From Calamus simplicifolius (lineage: Eukaryota > Streptophyta > Magnoliopsida > Arecales > Arecaceae), in assembly GCA_900491605.1 (NCBI GenBank), contig UESW01004010.1, forward strand, positions 536,965 through 600,964: DNA of 64,000 nucleotides, read 5' to 3'. Positions within the stretch are counted from its first letter, which is position 1, and every line of letters begins with the position of its first letter. Positions 23,912 through 34,629 of the stretch are shown here, piece by piece. Under the pieces are notes generated by a model, which was given only the letters and a program-made list of their open reading frames with translations, was not told the origin of the DNA and searched no databases. Both the position numbers and the translations under genes were made by a program.

Positions 23912-26246
23912 TCAAGACTCAGCTGATGTTGGGCTGCGGACGGAAGAATGGTTCTCTGGTGGTGTATCCTCCATAGCCTCATCTGGGTGGTTGTCCAGAT
24001 CTTCAAGATTACGAACCCTTTTCGCCTTGTCCTTGTAGTCCTAAAAACCAATGTTGTAGGTGAAGGCGGTGGCCTTAGCCAGCTCTTCTCTAAAGCTGGC
24101 AGATTGGCAGGAATCTTCTACTGCCTCGGCGGCCTTAGCCTCTGCCGCTGCCACCTTCATCTTGGCCACTTTTATGTCAGAGCTTCGGCCTATCTCCTCA
24201 GCGTTTTCTGCCCGCTCCTCAGCCGCACCCCTTAGAGTGTTGGCGGTCTCCAGGCTGCTTCGACACACCAACAACTCCATCTCCACTTGTTTGTGGCTCT
24301 CTTCGGCAGCACGTGCTTCCTCTGAAGCTTTCTTGGCCCTCTCTGTTTAGGCCCAGCCCTCGGCTATGGCCACTTCTAGAGCCTTCTTGGCCCTCTCTAC
24401 TTGGGCTCGGCCCTCGGCTAGGGCCACCTCTAGAGCCCCCTCGGCCCTCTTCACCCAAGCCTCTCCTTCGGCCCTCTCGGCCAGGACGGCTTCTAAAGCC
24501 TTCTCCACCTCCTCTACTCGGGCATGGGCTTGGTGGGCTTCTCTCTATGATTGGCCAAGAGCAGCCTTGGCCTAAGAAAGAGCACTCTTCAAAGCAGCCA
24601 AAGAATTCACCGCATGCATGCAAAAGTTACTGTTAGGATAAAGATTATAAATACAGAGTTGGAAGTTAAAAGATTTCAAATACTCACCCAGAGATGAGCC
24701 ACGAAGGCCTCTCGGGAAAAGGAGGAAGTCCTCTGCTCCTGGAGGGCTCCCTGGAGCTTGGGCAAGCACACTTATGCCATTGCCCGTTCTGCCCAGTGCC
24801 CCTCGCGCTCGAGGAGGGCCTTGAAAGAGAGGATGGCTTTGTCTTCGGCGGCGGGCTTCGAAGCCAACGGCATAATATCAGGGATTGATAGCGTCCCCGT
24901 CTATTCCATTGCCCTAGGGGGCTCTTCATTCACCGCCACCTCTGCCCTGGGGGGCTCTTCATCTGCCGCCACTTCTACTCATGGGGCAGCCTCGGGGATT
25001 GAGTCGGGGGTTGGCTCAGTTACCCCCGCTTCTGGCATAGCCAGTGGTGATGGCAGCACATCCACTCCTGGCCCCTCCGGTGGTGTGTTGGCCGTGAGGT
25101 CGACATCTGCTTCCCTCTCTATTCGGGGCCGACGGGTAAGTGGAGTCGGAGATCGGGACCGTGCCAGTAAGGGCGACCGAGGCCTCTTCCTTTGCTCCTC
25201 GGCCTCTGTAGTCTTCTCTTTGGCCTTCTCAGCCTTGGTCTTCTTTCTAGCCGCCTTGGCTACGGCCCTCTTCTCGGTGAAGGCTCCATCAGCCCTAGCC
25301 CTCCTTAAATGAAATTTGTAAAAAAAAAAAAAAAAGTAAGAAAAGAAAGAGAAGAAAAGAGGGAAAAGGGAAAAAGGAAGAGGTGGGTGAAGTGGCTTCT
25401 CACCGCCAGATGGAATGAGGCCGGCGAGTCAGAGATTCTCCTTGGCCAAAAGCTAGTTGCACCGAGGGATGTCGGCAGTCAGAAGCTGTCCAAATGCTAC
25501 CTGATCCCTCGGGAGTATGGAAGAATCCTTATTCGGGTCGGTATTTGGCGTTCCCCAAACCCCACTCACCCCCTCAACATCGACAAAGAAGAACCTATCC
25601 TTCCACCCCTTAGGAAGGTATAGCTTGAGAGCCCTAGTGGGTCTAGGGGCAAAGGACCACCACCCTGCTTGCTTGCGGAGGGTGTAGAAGCTACGAAATA
25701 AGGAAATCCTAGCCTCTATTCCTGAAGATGATAGAGTACTAGGAAGCCAACAACAGTCCAAATAGAATTCGGGACTAACTGTGCTGGCGCCAAAGAATAT
25801 CTATCTAGGAGATTGAGGATGAAGGGATGAAGGGGTAGCCGAAGCCCAGCCTTGAAGAAAGCTCCGTACAAGGCAACTCTCCTAGGACGGAAGGAAGTCA
25901 CCCTGTCTTCGGGAGTGGAACGAGATAGGCGCATGTCAGTAGGAAGACTATACTTGGCCCTAAGGTTTACAATGTCTTGGGCGGTCATAGTAGAGGCAGT
26001 CCAGTCAGGGAACTCCCTTGCGGTGAAGGATAGACCGGCGATGGCCGGACGGCGCCGGATTGGGGCCTGGCCAGTGGCCGGACGATTCCCGGTCGAGGAT
26101 CATCCGGCTACTCGCCGCTGTTCCAAAGGAACACGGTCGGGGAAAGAAGAAGACCAGCTAGGCGCTGGAGAAGAGGAGGGTTGTTAAGGAACGGGGGAAT
26201 AACCCCCGGAATCAGAAATGGAACAAGAAAGTGAGGAAGAATCCAT
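23912..26246 (-). pseudogene. antisense ORF of the Tat element (Transposase_28-type)
   Basis: Read on the minus strand, a frame starts at ATG 26244-26246. It crosses two stops and enters a domain (25988 down to about 25460) with MTAQDIVNLRAKYSLP, RRVALYGAFFKAGLRLP and LPKGWKDRFFFVDVEG. This resembles Pfam PF04195, the 'putative gypsy type transposon' domain. Two more stops precede a GT-AG intron-like segment (about 25403 to 25304, 100 bp, with a long pyrimidine tract). The following frame stays in phase and is lysine-rich, proline-rich, then an alanine-rich coiled coil (24041-24286), ending at 23912 after one more stop. Its function is unknown. It is decayed, but the layout is clear. Confidence 0.72.
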
Positions 26247-26697
26247 GGAGGCTGAAAGGGACTAACCTAAAGGATCTAAACCTGGGATTGGAGATGGAAG
26301 AGCTCGGGAAGAAGGAATGGAGGTGGGAGAAGAACAGGCGCTTGTAGAGTCGGGATAAGGGAGCAAAATATAGAAAAAGTAAAAACCGAGGATAGGGATG
26401 ACTCCCCCCTCTTATAGTCTCGTTTCAAATCGTCATGCTCATCCCTAATTCGGCCATGTGCCCGCTCGCCACTGGGAATCGTTTCGGCAACCACCCGATA
26501 CGTAGAACACGAGGGGCACCGCCAATGAGGGGATAGCGGTGACCTCACCATAATGATGGTGCCCGCCTTTTCACAGTTCCTTATCCGAAGAGAATCCCGC
26601 CTGATCTCAATGGCCAGAACGGACGAAGCAATGGCACAGATCAGCCACCAGGTGATCTTAACACCCCTTTTGCTGGCAATTGTACACCTGCCCATCT

Positions 26698-26715
26698 CAG
26701 GAACAGGGAGGCATC
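26698..26715 (+). other. gypsy Tat polypurine tract
   Basis: AGGAACAGGGAGGCATC directly precedes the 3' LTR. It is mostly purine, as required for the plus-strand primer. Confidence 0.6.
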
Positions 26716-27474
26716 TGATGTGGCTGATCACTCCCCCATGCAGTAGTATAACAGTCCGCATAGTTCTCGGAGCTGAGTAATGATTTGACAACTAGTCCCA
26801 GCATCGGCCTTGGTGTTGGCCTCGGCCTCGGCCTCGGCACCGATCTCGGCATCGGCCTCGGTGTTGGCCTTGGCCTCAGTCGTGAACCATATCAGCTTCA
26901 ACATTTGCCTAGAGCCCCACCTCAGCCTCGGCCTCGAGCCCCGCCTCGGCCTCGACCTATCTTCGACCTCGGCCTCAAACCTCGCCTCGCATGCTCTCAA
27001 CCTATAGTTGTGGAACCAACTTCGTATATTGGACCCAGTGATTTAAGACACCAACGACTATCGCGTAGCTCGCTCACCCGCTCTTTGCCAAAATCACAGG
27101 CGGTTACCGATATACTATGCAGTTATCGATATCTACGGTGCACGCTTAGCAACTGCGCACCCACCGGCCGCTTATGAAACTGATCCTAACGGAAGATGGG
27201 ATTCGATAGTTTTTCTACAAAGGGTAAGAGGGGCTCCCGAATAGGTATATAAGGACCCTGACTCGCAACGAGGAGGGAATCAATCTCTACTATCTTATCT
27301 AAATTCCTGTGCTCCAAATCACTAACTTGAGCGTCGGAGGGTCCCCGCCAGAACCACCGGTCTGAAACTTTTTTTGCAGGTTTCAGGCTATAGGAGGCAC
27401 TCTTGTCATTCCTCTGAAGGCTCACGAAACTTATCTCTCGCCCGACGCTTTTCAGGAGTGGTTTGACAGCAACA
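26716..27474 (+). repeat. gypsy Tat 3' LTR
   Basis: It starts TGATGTGG and ends GACAGCAACA, followed by the ATATT target duplication. At 759 bp it matches the 5' LTR apart from substitutions and a shorter CTCGGC array. Confidence 0.93.
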
Positions 27475-27479
27475 ATATT

Positions 27480-27903
27480 AATAATATGATTCTATGTATT
27501 TGAACTTTAGAGTCTTGTCCCTTTTTTAAAAAAAGAATAAATTTATGTTTGCAAAAATGATTTTAAGCTGTAAGAGAGATGCTTAGTTTGTTCTTTTTGT
27601 CAGTGCTCATACTCCAAAAGTTACTCGACAAAAACCTTACTCTTGTCATTCTTCTGCATTTCATAGTTTTTAATCGTTAGTATTTGTTCAATTAACTTAA
27701 TGATCGATTGCAAGATGTGCAATCTTTTGAGAAAAATATTGGAGAAAGGCAATTACTTCATTAAAATAATGAACGAAACAAACAGAATTCTTTCAAGAGG
27801 TAGTAGAAAGAAAAAATGGAGGGCATACATCCTAATTAAGAATATGAGAGGTACTTATATTAAATGGAAGACATGCAATCTTAAGAATACGGGATGTACT
27901 TAC
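27480..27903. other. short spacer between gypsy and copia 2
   Basis: This AT-rich 424-bp stretch has no recognisable feature. It separates the two LTR elements. Confidence 0.55.
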
Positions 27904-28399
27904 TGTTGGAATTAGATCCGAACCTTTGATGAAGACCATCACCATAAAACCCAAGAATCATCCATATTAAATCAACAAGAATCCATAAACATAAATGGAA
28001 GCGTACCTGAATTCATATTGCTTGATTGCTCTCCAGAGTCCTGCGGTTGGCCTTCCAGATCAACACGTACTCTAGAGAGCCCTTTAGAATTTTCTCTAGG
28101 CTATTCTTTCTGATGATGGGATTCAGAGAAGAAGGTCGTGCGTGCAATCCAGGAACCATAACCACCATATATAGATAATTTTATCATTATCTTTTAGTAT
28201 TTCTATTTTAGCCCATCATAAAAATAGAAATAACCCCTTAGGTCTCAACACATTAAAGGGCCACACCTAATCAGAGACATTAAAGCCCAAATTACTAAAC
28301 CTCAGCTGATCACTTTTAATTGGGCTTAATCTTATTTGACAGTCCGCAACACATAATTATTTCACATATAAGCCCAATGTTAGATTAAAAAATCCAACA
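27904..28399 (-). repeat. copia 2 3' LTR
   Basis: It starts TGTTGGAATTAG and ends AATCCAACA. The partner LTR has the same length with a few percent substitutions by eye. Confidence 0.93.
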
Positions 28400-28413
28400 A
28401 TCTTCCACTGGGC
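28400..28413 (-). other. copia 2 polypurine tract
   Basis: The minus strand reads CCCAGTGGAAGAT just before the 3' LTR, the usual copia plus-strand primer. Confidence 0.75.
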
Positions 28414-28861
28414 TATATGTGTAACCTTATAATTATGTTGCAAAAAATAACCAAATGAGCTCAATTTTAATGTAATTACTGAAATGTATCTATAACCAAT
28501 CCGGTCCATCAACCATACCCACATAGGATCAAAGCGGCCTTTGTTATATCTATCATAACTCGACCCATCAATGGTCACGTATGTTGACATAACTGAATGA
28601 CATGGATCATGATGTGGATGTGTAGCATGAAAATTACATATAATGTGATCTTAACATGCCTATTTCCAACTGGTCCTTCTTAAACTTGAGTGAGATCAAA
28701 ACTTTAACATAATTGTACAGAGTGTACTGAACTGAATGAAATACTTTAGTGTACTGAACTGAATGAAATACTTTATTTTGATCAGAAAATATCCAAACGC
28801 ATAAGTGTGTACAAATCAAACATAAAGCATAAAATAGAAGCAATACAAACTTCCACTGAAT

Positions 28862-29660
28862 CTAAGCATCGTCATGCTCTATAATGCCCATGTGAGCAGT
28901 ATGCTCATGAAAGACCTTAGGCGGCACACCCTTTGTAAGGGGATCTGCAACCATGGAGTTTGTCCCTATATGCTCTATAGAAATCTGACCACTCTGTACT
29001 CTTTCCTTTACAACCAGGAACTTGATGTCAATATGCTTTGACTTGATCGAGCTCCTATTTTTATTGGAATATAATATGGCTGACTTGTTGTCACAAAATA
29101 ACTTTAGCGGTCTTTCAATTCCTTCCAATATGCGCAGCCCAGTGACAAAATTTTTCAGCCATATCCCATGATTAGATGCTTCATAGCATGCTATAAATTC
29201 TACTGCCATGGTAGAAGAAGCTATGAGTGTCTGTTTTGCACTTCTCCGAGAAATAGCCCCTCCACCTAACATATATACATAGCTCGAAGTGAATCTTTTA
29301 CTATCTTGGCATTCAGCAAAGTCGGAGTCAGAATACCCAATGATCTCAAAATGATCTGATATCCTATATGTGAGCATGTAATCCTTTGTTCTTTTCAGAT
29401 ATCTCATAACCCTTTTGGTTACTTTCCAATCATCCATACCTGGATTGCTTAAATATCTGCCTAACACTCCAACAATGTACATAATCCGAACGCGTACAAA
29501 TTTGAGCATGCATTAGACTCCCTACAACCGAAGTATAAGGAATCTTCTGCATCTCTTCAACTTCAAGGTCTCCTTTTGGGCACTGATTAATAATAAATTT
29601 ATCTCCTTTAGCAATAGGAGTATCACCTGGTTTGCAATTTTGCATACCAAATCTTTTAAG
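28862..29660 (-). pseudogene. copia 2 RNase H and RT connection
   Basis: The 215-residue frame at 28862-29509 includes GRYLSNPGMDDWK, GYSDSDFAECQDSKRFTSSY, AVEFIACYEASNHGIWL, LFCDNKSAI, KHIDIKFLVVKERV and DPLTKGVPPKVF. This is a complete copia RNase H with its aspartate and glutamate positions present. The connection segment upstream (29430-29645) is in another frame because of one frameshift near 29500. It is the best-preserved domain of this element. Confidence 0.9.
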
Positions 29661-29679
29661 TACTTTATCGATATAGCTC

Positions 29680-30560
29680 CTTTGTGATAATTCAAGGATA
29701 CCCTGAGAATGATCTCAATGTATCTGGATTCCTAATACAAAGGAGGCATCACCAAGATCTTTTATTTGAAAATTGCTTGATAGAAATCTCTTGGTTTCGT
29801 GCAACATGCCTATATCATTTGTGGCAAGCAAAATGTCATCCACATACAAAACCAGAAAATTGTATTTACTCCCATTGAACTTGTGATACACACAATCATC
29901 AACTGCATTCACTCCAAAATTAAATGAGAGAATTACTTGATGAAATTTATGGTACCATTGACGAGAAGCTTGCTTTAACCCATAAATGGATTTTGTCAAT
30001 TTGCAAACCATTTTCTTTGAGTCTCCTGACATAAAGTTTTATGGCTACACCTTATAAATTGTCTCATCAATGTCTCCATTGAGAAACATCGTCTTGACAT
30101 CCATTTGATGGAGTTCCATATCATACTGTGCAACAAGAGCCATGATTGTCCTAAAATAGTCATTCGATGAAATTAGAGAGAAGGTCTCTTTAAAGTCAAT
30201 CCCTTCCTTTTGAGTATAGCCTTTAGCCACAAGATGAGCTTTATACCTTTCCACATTACCCTTTGAATCTCGTTTGGTCTTAAAAATCTATTTGCAACCA
30301 ATATGTTTTACACCTTCTGGTAATGGAACAAGTTCCCAAACTTTATTGTCTTGCATAGACTTATACTCTTCTTTCATTGCTTCAATCCACTTTTCTGAAT
30401 TGGAACATTGTATGGCTTGAAGAAAGTTGAGAGGATCATCTTCCATCATGCCATTATTTTCCTCATGTTCCTGAAGAAACACTATATAATCATCTGGAAT
30501 AGCATTCTTTCTTTCTCTAGTGGATCGTCGCAAAGGCATTTGTTCTTGAGGTTGTTGAGT
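29680..30560 (-). pseudogene. copia 2 reverse transcriptase
   Basis: Three consecutive minus-strand frames cover the domain. 30288-30539 holds the lead-in, with EEYKSMQDNKVWELVPLP. 30045-30254 holds AKGYTQKEGIDFKETFS and HQMDVKTMFLNGDIDE. 29715-30032 holds YGLKQASRQWYHKF and the intact catalytic YVDDILLATND. They are separated by stops or small shifts, including a stop just after 30290 and a break near 30040. The active-site aspartates are present, but the polyprotein is broken. Confidence 0.9.
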
Positions 30561-30773
30561 TTGTACCTCTGAGGGTTGAACAATAATTTCTTATTGTTCT
30601 GGAATTGCAACTTGATCATTATCAAAAGCAATTATAGGAATAGGAACTATCTGCTCTTCAACAAGAGTAGTAGGTTCCAATTCCTCCTCAAAGATAAAGT
30701 CTCTAACTTTATTTCTCCCCCCAAACTCAATATCCTCAAAGAACGTTGCAGTTTCCGTCTCAAAAATTATCCT

Positions 30774-31993
30774 TCATTTGGGATCATAAAACTTGTAACC
30801 ACTGAATCGCTCAGAATAACCAACAAAATAGCTACTCACTATCCTGGAGTCCAATTTCTTTTCATGTGGCCTATAAGGCCTTGCCTCAGCTGGACATCCC
30901 CAAACATAAAAATGCTTTAGACTAGGCTTTCGTTCTATCCAAAGCTCATAAGGTATTTTAATAGCTGCTTTAGTTGGTACTCTATTCAGAATGTAGGCTG
31001 CTGTCTTTAGTGCCTCTCCCAGAGTGACTCTGGTAAGGTAGAATGACAAATCATACTCCTTACCATATCCTTAAGAGTCATGTTTCATCTTTCAGCTACA
31101 CCATTCATGCTAGGTGACCCTGGCATGATGTATTGTGGGATAATTCCACACTCCTCTAGGTATCTGGCCAATGGTCCTGGACGTTGTTCACCTGATCCGT
31201 CATATCTACCGTAATATTCACCACCACGGTCAGATCTGACTACTTTAATCCTTTTGTTGAGCTGAAGCTCAACTTCAACTTTAAATGATTTGAACACGTC
31301 CAAGACTTGGGATTTTTCATGAATAAGAAAAAGGTATGCATATCTTGAATAATCATCTATGAATGAAACAAAATACTGTTGACCATTCCAAGAAGGTATA
31401 GGAAATGATCCACAAATGTCCATATGTATCAACTCTAAGACTTCCATAGTTCTATATGCACCCAAATTCTTTGTTTTGGTCTGTTTGCCCTTAATGCAAT
31501 CCATACAGACATTAAAATCTGTAAAATCAAGAGAATCCAAAATTCTATTTGACATAAGTCGTTCAACTCTATTTCTAGATATGTGACCTAATCGCTTATG
31601 CCATAATGTTCCTGAATTTTCATTGCAAATTTTATGCTTAGTACCTCTTAATTCCATATTCAGGGTTTCATTATAAGAAGCAACAATATCAAGCAAATAT
31701 AGATTGTCATACACCATAAGAGAACCAGTTTCAATAATATTTGAATTTAACGAAAGACTAAACTGACTATTTCCAAATGAACAATAATATCCTAATTTAT
31801 TCAAAGCTAAAATAAAAACCAAATTTCGTCTAAATGACGGTACTACATAAGTGTCTTTCAAATCCAAATAATAACCAAAACTTAATAATAATCTAAAATG
31901 CCCAATTGCCTCCAAATCTACTAACTTGCCATCTTCCGTATAAATGCATCTTTCAGCATTAGTTGGCCTTCGGTAATTTAGGCAACCCTCCAT
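30774..31993 (-). pseudogene. copia 2 integrase and protease C-terminal part
   Basis: The 302-residue frame at 31085-31993 begins just after the protease active site. It runs through SFRRNLVFILALNKLGYY and the zinc finger LWHKRLGHISRNR...CMDCIKGKQTK into the integrase core, with YFVSFIDDYSRYAYL, VVRSDRGGEYYG and the SMNGVAER segment. After a stop and a shift, 30774-31049 continues with TLGEALKTAAYILNRVPTK and WGCPAEARPY. Catalytic D, D and E positions are visible. Confidence 0.9.
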
Positions 31994-32330
31994 TGAAACA
32001 CTGATGTTAGTAGTAGCACCAGAATCTAACCACCAAGTGTTTCTAGGTACTAATGCTATATTTACTTAAGAACAAACCATAGTAAGAAATGTACCTTTCT
32101 TTTCATGCCATGCATGAAATTTAGAACATTCATTCTTAATGTGTTCAGACTTATTACCGAAGAAACAACTGCCTTTATCATGATTTTATTTCTTCTTTGC
32201 TGGACCCTTAGCAACCTTATTCCTTATTTTCTTGCCTTTATCTTTGCCCTTGAAGTTATTATCATTAAGGACCGATACTGAATTGAGGTTAGCAGAAATA
32301 TTAGCAACATTAGCTGTAAAATAAAAGCAA
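31994..32330 (-). pseudogene. copia 2 gag remnant, zinc knuckle and protease site
   Basis: On the minus strand, immediately after a TTTTACAG splice-acceptor-like site (about 32318), comes a short gag N-terminus (ANVANISANLNSVSVLN). It joins directly to a lysine-rich stretch and a CCHC-like zinc knuckle (CFFGNKSEHIKNEC; the usual second C and G are changed). Next come the protease motif LDSGAT with its catalytic D-S-G and a frame break before 31993. Most of the gag capsid region is deleted. Stops include a TAA before the knuckle and another after it. Confidence 0.75.
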
Positions 32331-33019
32331 TACATAAATAACATGCTCATTTAAATAATTAACACCAAATATCAATAAATTTAAATAATGGTAAATCCCA
32401 TCTCAAGATACCCAATGCAACATTAATATCAAGTCTTTGGACAGTAATATTAACTGCTAGTGGTACTTTTGTTGTAATGATCAAACACTAACAATAATGC
32501 ATGTCAAATAATAAATCTATCTTTGGATCGACTTATTATTCACATGTAAATCCTTATAATCGATACGTGTTTACCATCACACATATGTGTAGTTCAGCCA
32601 AGCATTAACCTTCCTTTGAGCCGATTAATACTCGCATGAAACATATACATACACAACATTCAACATCCTTCATGAACCATCTACACAAGAGAGGTTACTT
32701 TGGTGATATCTTGTTTCAATTAGTTCAATTTTAAATAATGGACAAATTTATTAGGCATAAAAAATACCATTAATTTGAATTTGATTGAACCTTTTAAAAA
32801 TAACGATATGTTATTTTATGGTTCCAACTCAATCTTTATAACAGAGAAATAATTTATCCTAATGGATAAAACTTTACTTTATGGAACCAATTAAACCATA
32901 CGGAAGGAAGGAGGTTGCTCATGCTTACAAAAATTAAAAATAATAATTTTTAATGAAATCCCGAAACGTTGAGAGTTCATGAACCGGTCCAAAATTCATG
33001 CATTAATGTCATGCATCAC

Positions 33020-33120
33020 TCTGTTACTTTCTTTCATATAACTCCAACTGGACAAGGTTTTCTAACCGCCATTCTATTACTTTCTTTCAAAGAAGTCCAA
33101 CTAGGCAAGGTGTTCTAACC
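33020..33120. repeat. about 50-bp tandem duplication
   Basis: Two neighbouring copies share TTACTTTCTTTCA, TCCAACTGGACAAGG/TCCAACTAGGCAAGG and TTCTAACCGC. The copies have diverged. Confidence 0.7.
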
Positions 33121-33211
33121 GCTTCAATTCCGAATGACATCTTATTTTTTTATTTATTAATTACGTAAAACACCAATGGCTAGCTAGAATGTAATGCATT
33201 CAATTCCCAAT

Positions 33212-33379
33212 GAAATTTTCGTTCTCTTCTCACGCAACTCCTATCGCCTTATGGAATTTCAAAATTTCATGCAATCGGAATTCCATGCAACGCAACGAAA
33301 TTTTCGTTCTCTTCTCACACAACTCCTATCGCCTTATGGAATTTCAGAATTTCATGCAATCGGAATTCCATGCAACGCC
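33212..33379. repeat. 85-bp tandem duplication
   Basis: Copies at 33212-33296 and 33297-33379 share GAAATTTTCGTTCTCTTCTC and CAATCGGAATTCCATGCAAC, with only a few differences. It lies in the copia 2 leader. Confidence 0.88.
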
Positions 33380-34037
33380 CTTAATGGAATCACTTCCTTC
33401 TTGAATCCGAGCAGTTAGATTCTCCTCTAGCGAAAAATGGATCACCATCACATTGGCATTATCTAAAGGATGCTTGAATAACCAGCACAAGATTTCTTGC
33501 GAAAAAAAAGGCCAGCATAAAAAATTAACTCCCCCACAATGCCCCTTTTCTTCGCTTCAGGCTTGAACGCAACGCGTTCAATTCCAATAAAAAAAATGGC
33601 CAGCGGCCCACAAAATTTTGAATACCAACGGTTAGATTCCCAAGCTTGCATGAGAAGTGGATTTTTCCATGAAACGTGGAACTCCATCTACCATGGGATT
33701 TTTTTTTTGTACGTTCATGCGAGAGACCTGAGAGGCCTCTCTCTCTCCCAACACCATGTCCCAACTCTTACGATCTCTTGAGAGATCCTAAAGAGCATTA
33801 TCCCAGAAACTTACCGGTATGAGGGGAAAGGAATCTCCACTTTAATGCCCCTCTGTTAATGCCCTAATGGAATCCACCATCAGCGGCCAAATTCTCAACA
33901 AAAATTGGAACTCCACGCAACGCATTCGGTTCACCATGAAGAAAAGCAGATGTGTTTGGAAAAAATTAAGACAACACATGGATCTTAATCCATAAAGAAC
34001 TAAACAAATTTATTCTTAATGATTCAACATGAATATG

Positions 34038-34050
34038 GGCTCTGATACCA
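34038..34050 (-). other. copia 2 primer-binding site
   Basis: The minus strand reads TGGTATCAGAGCC two bases inside the 5' LTR, complementary to initiator methionine tRNA. Confidence 0.9.
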
Positions 34051-34052
34051 CT

Positions 34053-34548
34053 TGTTGGAATTAGATCCGAACGTTTGGTGAAGACCATCACCATAAAACC
34101 AAAGAATCATCCATGTTAAATCATCAAGAATCCATAAACATAAACGGAAGTGTACCTGAATCCATATTGCTTGATTGCTCTCCAGAGTCCTGCGGTTGGC
34201 CTTCCAGATCAACACGTACTCCAGAGAGCCCTTTAGAATTTTCTCTAGGCTATTTTTTCTGATGATGGGATTCAGAGAAGAAGGTTGTGCGTACGATCCA
34301 GGGACCATAACCGCTATATATAGATAATTTTATCATTATCCTTTAGTATTTCTATTTTAGCCCATCATAAAAATAGAAATAACCCCTTAGGTCTCTACAC
34401 ATTAAAGGGTCACACCTAATCAGATACATTAAAGCTCAAATTACTAAACCTTAGCTGATCACTTTTAATTGGGCTTAATCTTATTTGACAGTCCGCAACA
34501 CATAATTATTTCACATATAAGCCCAATGTTGGATTAAAAAATCCAACA
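34053..34548 (-). repeat. copia 2 5' LTR
   Basis: This 496-bp LTR starts TGTTGGAATTAG and ends AATCCAACA in genomic orientation, next to the primer-binding site. Confidence 0.93.
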
Positions 34549-34550
34549 AT

Positions 34551-34577
34551 CATATATATATATATATATATATATAT
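34551..34577. repeat. (AT)n microsatellite
   Basis: An uninterrupted AT dinucleotide run lies directly against the outer edge of the copia 2 5' LTR and obscures any target duplication. Confidence 0.9.
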
Positions 34578-34629
34578 AACTAGCAGACATACTTAGAATT
34601 CACAATTACATTACCGTACAGACTAAATA

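Larger units (their letters stand above)
16747..27474 (+). mobile_element. Ty3/gypsy Tat-type retrotransposon, full length
   Basis: This 10.7-kb plus-strand element has LTRs at 16747-17582 and 26716-27474 and a perfect 5-bp target duplication ATATT (16742-16746 and 27475-27479). The order is gag, protease, RT, RNase H, a second RNase H, integrase, tandem repeats and an antisense ORF. A second RNase H plus an extra ORF downstream of integrase is characteristic of the Tat lineage. All frames are interrupted, so it is not active. Confidence 0.94.
32331..34037 (-). other. copia 2 long non-coding leader
   Basis: The 1.7 kb between gag and the primer-binding site holds no retrotransposon reading frame. 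It carries two short tandem duplications and otherwise looks like ordinary AT-rich sequence. As in copia 1, a good 3' splice site sits just before the gag start. Confidence 0.55.
27904..34548 (-). mobile_element. Ty1/copia retrotransposon 2, complete but decayed
   Basis: This 6.6-kb minus-strand element has two 496-bp LTRs (27904-28399 and 34053-34548), both TGTTGG...CCAACA, plus a methionine-tRNA primer site and a purine tract. Domains run gag remnant, protease, integrase, RT, RNase H. The flanking five bases (CTTAC left, ATCAT right) do not match, so a target duplication is not visible; the right flank is an AT microsatellite. It is a different family from copia 1, and its frames are better preserved. 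Confidence 0.92.

Noticed and set aside
24219..24636. Glycine/arginine-rich and proline/leucine-rich frames near 24.3-24.6 kb
   Set aside because: They are shadows of the alanine/glutamate-rich coiled-coil part of the antisense ORF in repetitive GC-rich sequence.
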